From positions 1 to 8,592 of the forward strand of contig JAQBNQ010000242.1 in assembly GCA_028288545.1 (NCBI GenBank): a stretch of DNA of 8,592 nucleotides, written 5' to 3'. This stretch comes from Bacteroidota bacterium (GTDB lineage: Bacteria > Bacteroidota > Bacteroidia > Chitinophagales > LD1). The position numbers were made by a program, and so were the translations under genes. Positions 5,704-8,592 of this stretch are shown one piece after another. Numbering within the stretch: position 1 is the stretch's first letter; each line of letters opens with the position of its first letter. The notes under the pieces are model-generated. The model was not told the origin of the DNA, made no database searches, and saw only the letters and a program-made list of their open reading frames with translations.

Positions 5704-6990
5704 ATGGCCGAATCGACAACTCTACCGATTGGAGACGCAGAAACTTTTAAAAAGAAGGCACTTCAATGGGCTGCCCGTTTTAGGGTTGTTTGCCTGTTGG
5801 ACAGTAATGATTATCCTTTAAAGCATAAAAGCAGTGGTTGGCTATTGGCTATTGACGCCATTGAACAACTGACAGCAGGTGAACATGCTTTTGATGAGTT
5901 AAAGTCCTTTAGCAAAAATGCAACATCGCCAATTTATGGCTACCTATCGTACGACCTAAAAAATCAAATCGAAAAACTGGAAAGCCGCCACACGGACCGA
6001 ATAAAATTTCCGGAGATGTATTTTTTTAAGCCCCGCTATACCCTTCAAATCAATGGGGATAAAGTAAGTATCAATAGAAATTACCCGGAGGCTTTTGAAA
6101 TAGTGGAAGCTATCAATACTTATGTTGCACCAATTCGGGTCGATGAGAACCCGGATAGAAAATTAGAAGCCCGAACTGCAAAGCAGAACTACCTTCAAAA
6201 TGTAGAACTGATAAAGCAGCAAATAGTTGAAGGGGATTTTTATGAACTGAACTACTGCAACGAGTTTTTTTTGAGTGATGCCAGCCTTGATCCGGTGCAA
6301 ATATTTAACCGGTTAAATGAAAAGGCCAAAGCGCCGTTTAGTTGTTTTTTTAAACTGGGCGACAAATATTTACTGTGCTCCAGCCCAGAAAGATTTTTAA
6401 AGAAGGAGGGGAGTAAATTAATATCCGAACCCATTAAGGGAACGATAAAAAAGGGCGCCACAAAAACTGAAAATGAAGCGTTGAAGCATCAGTTAAAGAA
6501 TGATGCGAAAGAGCTGGCCGAGAACGTGATGATTGTTGACCTGGTAAGAAATGATCTTGCAAGGAGTTCCGTTGCGGGTACTGTGGTTGTGGATGAACTG
6601 TTTGGCGTTTACGAGTTTAACGCAGTTAACCAGATGATATCAACTATAAGCTCCGAAATAAGTAAAGACGTAAGCGCGGTTGATGCGATTAAAAATGCCT
6701 TCCCTATGGGTAGCATGACCGGCGCTCCGAAGGTGGAGGTGATGAAAAATATTGAACGCTACGAAGATTTTAAACGCGGATTGTACTCGGGCTCGCTGGG
6801 TTATATAACTCCCGAAGGTGATTTTGACTTTAATGTTGTTATACGGAGCATTCTCTATAATGAATCTGATAAATACCTATCGGTAAGGGTGGGAGGCGCT
6901 ATTACTTATGACTCAATAGCCGAAAAGGAATATGATGAAATGCTGCTTAAGGCGCAAGGTATGATGGATGTATTAAACGCCACGCTATAA
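5704..6990 (+). CDS. pabB: Aminodeoxychorismate synthase component I (chorismate-binding enzyme)
   Basis: Converts chorismate plus ammonia to 4-amino-4-deoxychorismate on the way to p-aminobenzoate and folate; ammonia normally comes from a PabA/TrpG glutaminase encoded elsewhere. The 428-aa protein has an N-terminal region (about 1-155) and a C-terminal chorismate-binding domain (about 160-428). Key motifs: SEPIKGT (241-247), where Lys245 corresponds to the PabB nucleophile lysine and contrasts with the Ala of anthranilate synthase TrpE; ENVMIVDLVRNDLARSS (273-289); FPMGSMTGAPKVEVM (333-347); YSGSLGYI (361-368); and the Mg2+-site region EKEYDEMLLKAQGM (407-420 approx.). This argues for PabB over TrpE or a salicylate/isochorismate enzyme. 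No PabC lyase or glutaminase domain is fused. ATG 5704 is the only plausible start. Clustering with purA fits shared demand for purines and folate, which is inference. Confidence 0.93.
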   Translation: MAESTTLPIGDAETFKKKALQWAARFRVVCLLDSNDYPLKHKSSGWLLAIDAIEQLTAGEHAFDELKSFSKNATSPIYGYLSYDLKNQIEKLESRHTDRIKFPEMYFFKPRYTLQINGDKVSINRNYPEAFEIVEAINTYVAPIRVDENPDRKLEARTAKQNYLQNVELIKQQIVEGDFYELNYCNEFFLSDASLDPVQIFNRLNEKAKAPFSCFFKLGDKYLLCSSPERFLKKEGSKLISEPIKGTIKKGATKTENEALKHQLKNDAKELAENVMIVDLVRNDLARSSVAGTVVVDELFGVYEFNAVNQMISTISSEISKDVSAVDAIKNAFPMGSMTGAPKVEVMKNIERYEDFKRGLYSGSLGYITPEGDFDFNVVIRSILYNESDKYLSVRVGGAITYDSIAEKEYDEMLLKAQGMMDVLNATL

Positions 6991-7012
6991 AAGCCCTGGT
7001 AATTAAGGCTTT
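6990..7012 (-). terminator. Small hairpin between converging pabB and lipoprotein genes
   Basis: On the minus strand AAAGCCTT and AGGGCTTT can form an 8-bp stem (one G-U pair) with a 7-nt loop, followed by a short TTTTAT-like tail. On the plus strand only 6 bp pair and no T-run follows. It overlaps the stop codons of both genes, which are 12 nt apart, so it would mainly end the tyrS-lipoprotein transcript. The stem is short, hence low confidence. Confidence 0.38.
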
Positions 7013-7335
7013 ACATTTAAAGTTTGAGTAGAGGAGGAGGACCTGTTTCCATTAACTACCAGCAAATAAACATTCAAGGTTCCGGTGTCTCTGAAAGTCT
7101 TTGTAACCACGGAGCCGAAATTAGTTGAATCGGGGTTGTTATTAAACTCCCAGAAAAACTCATCGCCGTTTGTGCTGCAGTTGGCATTAAAAGTTACGGT
7201 GCGGTTAATGTGCAGGCTATCCACATTCGCATCGGTGCTAAAGCAGGCAAACACTGATTTAGTGCACGACTGCATTGCAAAGGTGCCAACCACTGTTGCC
7301 ACTAAAACAAGAAAGAATATTTTTTTCCGCACCAT
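7003..7335 (-). CDS. Small PKD-like lipoprotein
   Basis: Putative 110-aa lipoprotein. The ATG at 7335-7333 is chosen over an in-frame TTG at 7347 that would overlap tyrS. Residues 1-23 form a signal peptide (MVRKKIFFLVLVATVVGTFA) ending in the lipobox-like MQSC, so Cys24 is the likely lipidated residue; the Ser before Cys is common in Bacteroidota. The remaining 86 residues resemble one PKD-type beta-sandwich: VTFNANCSTNGDEFFWEFNN (about 47-66), then TKTFRDTGTLNVYLLVVNGN (about 78-97) and a final strand TQTLNV. The core Trp-x-Phe and the Asp/Thr-Gly turn fit PKD domains, but the assignment is by eye. The start lies 1 nt after the tyrS stop (TAAAATG), so translation is probably coupled. A function linked to tyrosyl-tRNA synthesis is not expected. 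Confidence 0.75.
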   Translation of the reverse strand: MVRKKIFFLVLVATVVGTFAMQSCTKSVFACFSTDANVDSLHINRTVTFNANCSTNGDEFFWEFNNNPDSTNFGSVVTKTFRDTGTLNVYLLVVNGNRSSSSTQTLNVKP

Positions 7336-7336
7336 T

Positions 7337-8592
7337 TTAATTCGCAATTATCAGGTAATAGTTTTTCTTTCCCTTTTGAACCAAAAGATATTTGCCATAT
7401 AACAGGTCTGCAGCAGATATCTTTTTTTCAAGGCTTAACTTCTCCTTGTTCAAACTTACACCATTGCCCTGTATACTTTTTCGAGCCTCGCCTTTTGAGG
7501 AGAAAATTGTTGCTTTCTCACCAATAAGGCTTACCGGGTCAACTTCCGTCAAAAATAAGTCTTTATTTACTTTGTAGGTAATGTCCTCTCCAAAGGCGTC
7601 TTCAATCTCCGATTCGTTCAGTTTTTTGAATTCTTCAAACGAGGCCCCGAAAAGTATTTCGGTAGTTTCCTGCGCCCGCTTTAATGCTTCGGGAGAATGT
7701 ACCCGTGCTGTCACTTCTTCGGCCAAAGCCTTTTGCAATATTCTTAAATGAGGGGCTTCATTGTGTTGCAGTTCCACGGCTTCAATTTCTTCCTTTGTTT
7801 TTAAGGAGAATATGCGGATAAGTTCGGTGGCATCGGCATCGGCGGCGTTTAACCAAAACTGGTAAAATTTGTAGGGCGATGTTTTGGTTGGGTCTAACCA
7901 AATATTACCGCTTTCTGATTTTCCGAATTTGGTTCCATCCGCTTTTTTAATCAGGTGAGTGGTTAGGGCAAAAGCTTCGCCACTGTCTTTTCTGCGGATC
8001 AGTTCTGTGCCTGTTACAATGTTGCCCCATTGGTCGCTTCCACCTAATTGCAGCTTAACGCCTTTGTTTTTCCATAGCCAGTAAAAATCATAGCCTTGTA
8101 CTAACTGGTAGGTAAATTCAGTAAAACTCATTCCGTTTTTAAGGCGGCTGTCTACCGAATCTTTGGCCAGCATGTAATTGATGGTGATGTGCTTACCCAC
8201 TTCCCTTATAAAATCAAGAAAAGTGAAGTCCTTAAACCAATCGTAGTTGTTTACGATTTCGGCCGAGTTAGCACCGCAATTAAAATCCAGGAATTTCTCC
8301 AACTGCTTTTTTTGACACTGCAGGTTATAATCAACCACATCAGGCGTTAGCAGATTTCTTTCGGTTGACTTTCCTGTTGGGTCGCCAACCATGCCTGTGG
8401 CACCGCCAACAAGGGCAATAGGCTTGTGCCCTGCCTTTTGAAAATGCATAAGCGTCATTATCTGCACCATGTTGCCAACCCCTAAGGAATCGGCCGTAGG
8501 GTCAAAACCTATGTATCCTGAAACAACTTCCTTTTCAAGCAATTCCTCAGTTCCCGGCATTATATCCTGCAACATTCTCCGCCACTTCAATT
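7337..8592 (-). CDS. tyrS: Tyrosyl-tRNA synthetase, missing a few N-terminal codons at the window edge
   Basis: Class I aminoacyl-tRNA synthetase that attaches tyrosine to tRNA-Tyr. About 417 residues are visible; the frame is open to the edge and begins within the usual ELKWRRMLQDIMPGTEELL region, so the TTG at 8590 is an internal Leu codon and roughly six codons are missing. Landmarks by visible residue number: YIGFDPTADSL (26-36), ALVGGATGMVGDPTGKS (59-75), the tyrosine-binding YQLVQGYDFYWL (161-172), QLGGSDQWGNI (181-191), and the KMSKS-type loop KFGKS (221-225). An S4-like RNA-binding domain ends the protein (about 350-417). The HIGH signature directly after ADSL is replaced by GVGN (37-40), which I checked on the complementary codons GGG GTT GGC AAC. 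The lipoprotein gene follows 1 nt downstream. Confidence 0.96.
   Translation of the reverse strand, partial: LKWRRMLQDIMPGTEELLEKEVVSGYIGFDPTADSLGVGNMVQIMTLMHFQKAGHKPIALVGGATGMVGDPTGKSTERNLLTPDVVDYNLQCQKKQLEKFLDFNCGANSAEIVNNYDWFKDFTFLDFIREVGKHITINYMLAKDSVDSRLKNGMSFTEFTYQLVQGYDFYWLWKNKGVKLQLGGSDQWGNIVTGTELIRRKDSGEAFALTTHLIKKADGTKFGKSESGNIWLDPTKTSPYKFYQFWLNAADADATELIRIFSLKTKEEIEAVELQHNEAPHLRILQKALAEEVTARVHSPEALKRAQETTEILFGASFEEFKKLNESEIEDAFGEDITYKVNKDLFLTEVDPVSLIGEKATIFSSKGEARKSIQGNGVSLNKEKLSLEKKISAADLLYGKYLLVQKGKKNYYLIIAN

Noticed and set aside
5704..6990. Anthranilate synthase (TrpE) or isochorismate synthase
   Set aside because: The PIKGT lysine and lack of neighbouring trp or menaquinone genes favour PabB.
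7336..7347. Upstream TTG start of the lipoprotein overlapping tyrS
   Set aside because: The ATG at 7335 gives a normal signal peptide beginning MVRKK; the extra four residues add nothing recognisable.
8588..8590. TTG as start codon of tyrS
   Set aside because: The family sequence continues upstream (EL-KWRRML), so this Leu codon is internal and the gene is cut by the window edge.

Overview
The window looks like chromosomal housekeeping and accessory DNA from a member of the Bacteroidota, most likely the Chitinophagales/Sphingobacteriales side. The evidence is a protein with a type A type IX secretion (T9SS) C-terminal sorting domain, signal peptides and a lipobox of Bacteroidota style, promoter-like TTTG-N19-TAnnTTTG patterns, AT-rich leaders without Shine-Dalgarno sequences, and Bacteroidota-like Fur, PurA, PabB and TyrS sequences. 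I found no tRNA, rRNA, CRISPR array, insertion sequence or phage gene.

Layout. 1-280 (minus): N-terminal part of a DUF2214-type membrane protein running off the left edge. 281-386: its probable promoter and the terminator of the next gene. 387-2075 (minus): secreted T9SS cargo protein of 562 aa. 2076-2304: divergent intergenic region with two promoter candidates for the T9SS gene and a four-copy, 11-bp-period direct repeat. 2305-3393 (plus): secreted protein of unknown function. 3442-6990 (plus): a co-directional cluster of fur-family regulator, STAS-domain protein, purA and pabB, with gaps of 15, 48 and 66 nt. 7003-8592 (minus): a small PKD-like lipoprotein gene 1 nt behind tyrS, which loses only a few N-terminal codons at the right edge. 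The two groups converge at 6990/7003, where a small hairpin overlaps the stop codons. No stretch longer than 300 nt lacks a gene.

How the genes fit together. purA (IMP to adenylosuccinate, towards AMP) and pabB (chorismate to aminodeoxychorismate, towards folate) are metabolically linked, since folate one-carbon units feed purine synthesis. The Fur-type metalloregulator and the STAS protein ahead of them may be regulators placed in the same transcript, but no metal-responsive operator is visible.

I see no clear new multi-gene system. The observations most worth checking are the replaced HIGH signature (GVGN) in TyrS, the phased repeat whose last copy supplies a -33 box, the unassigned secreted protein, and the STAS protein with an altered phospho-acceptor context and no kinase or sigma factor nearby.
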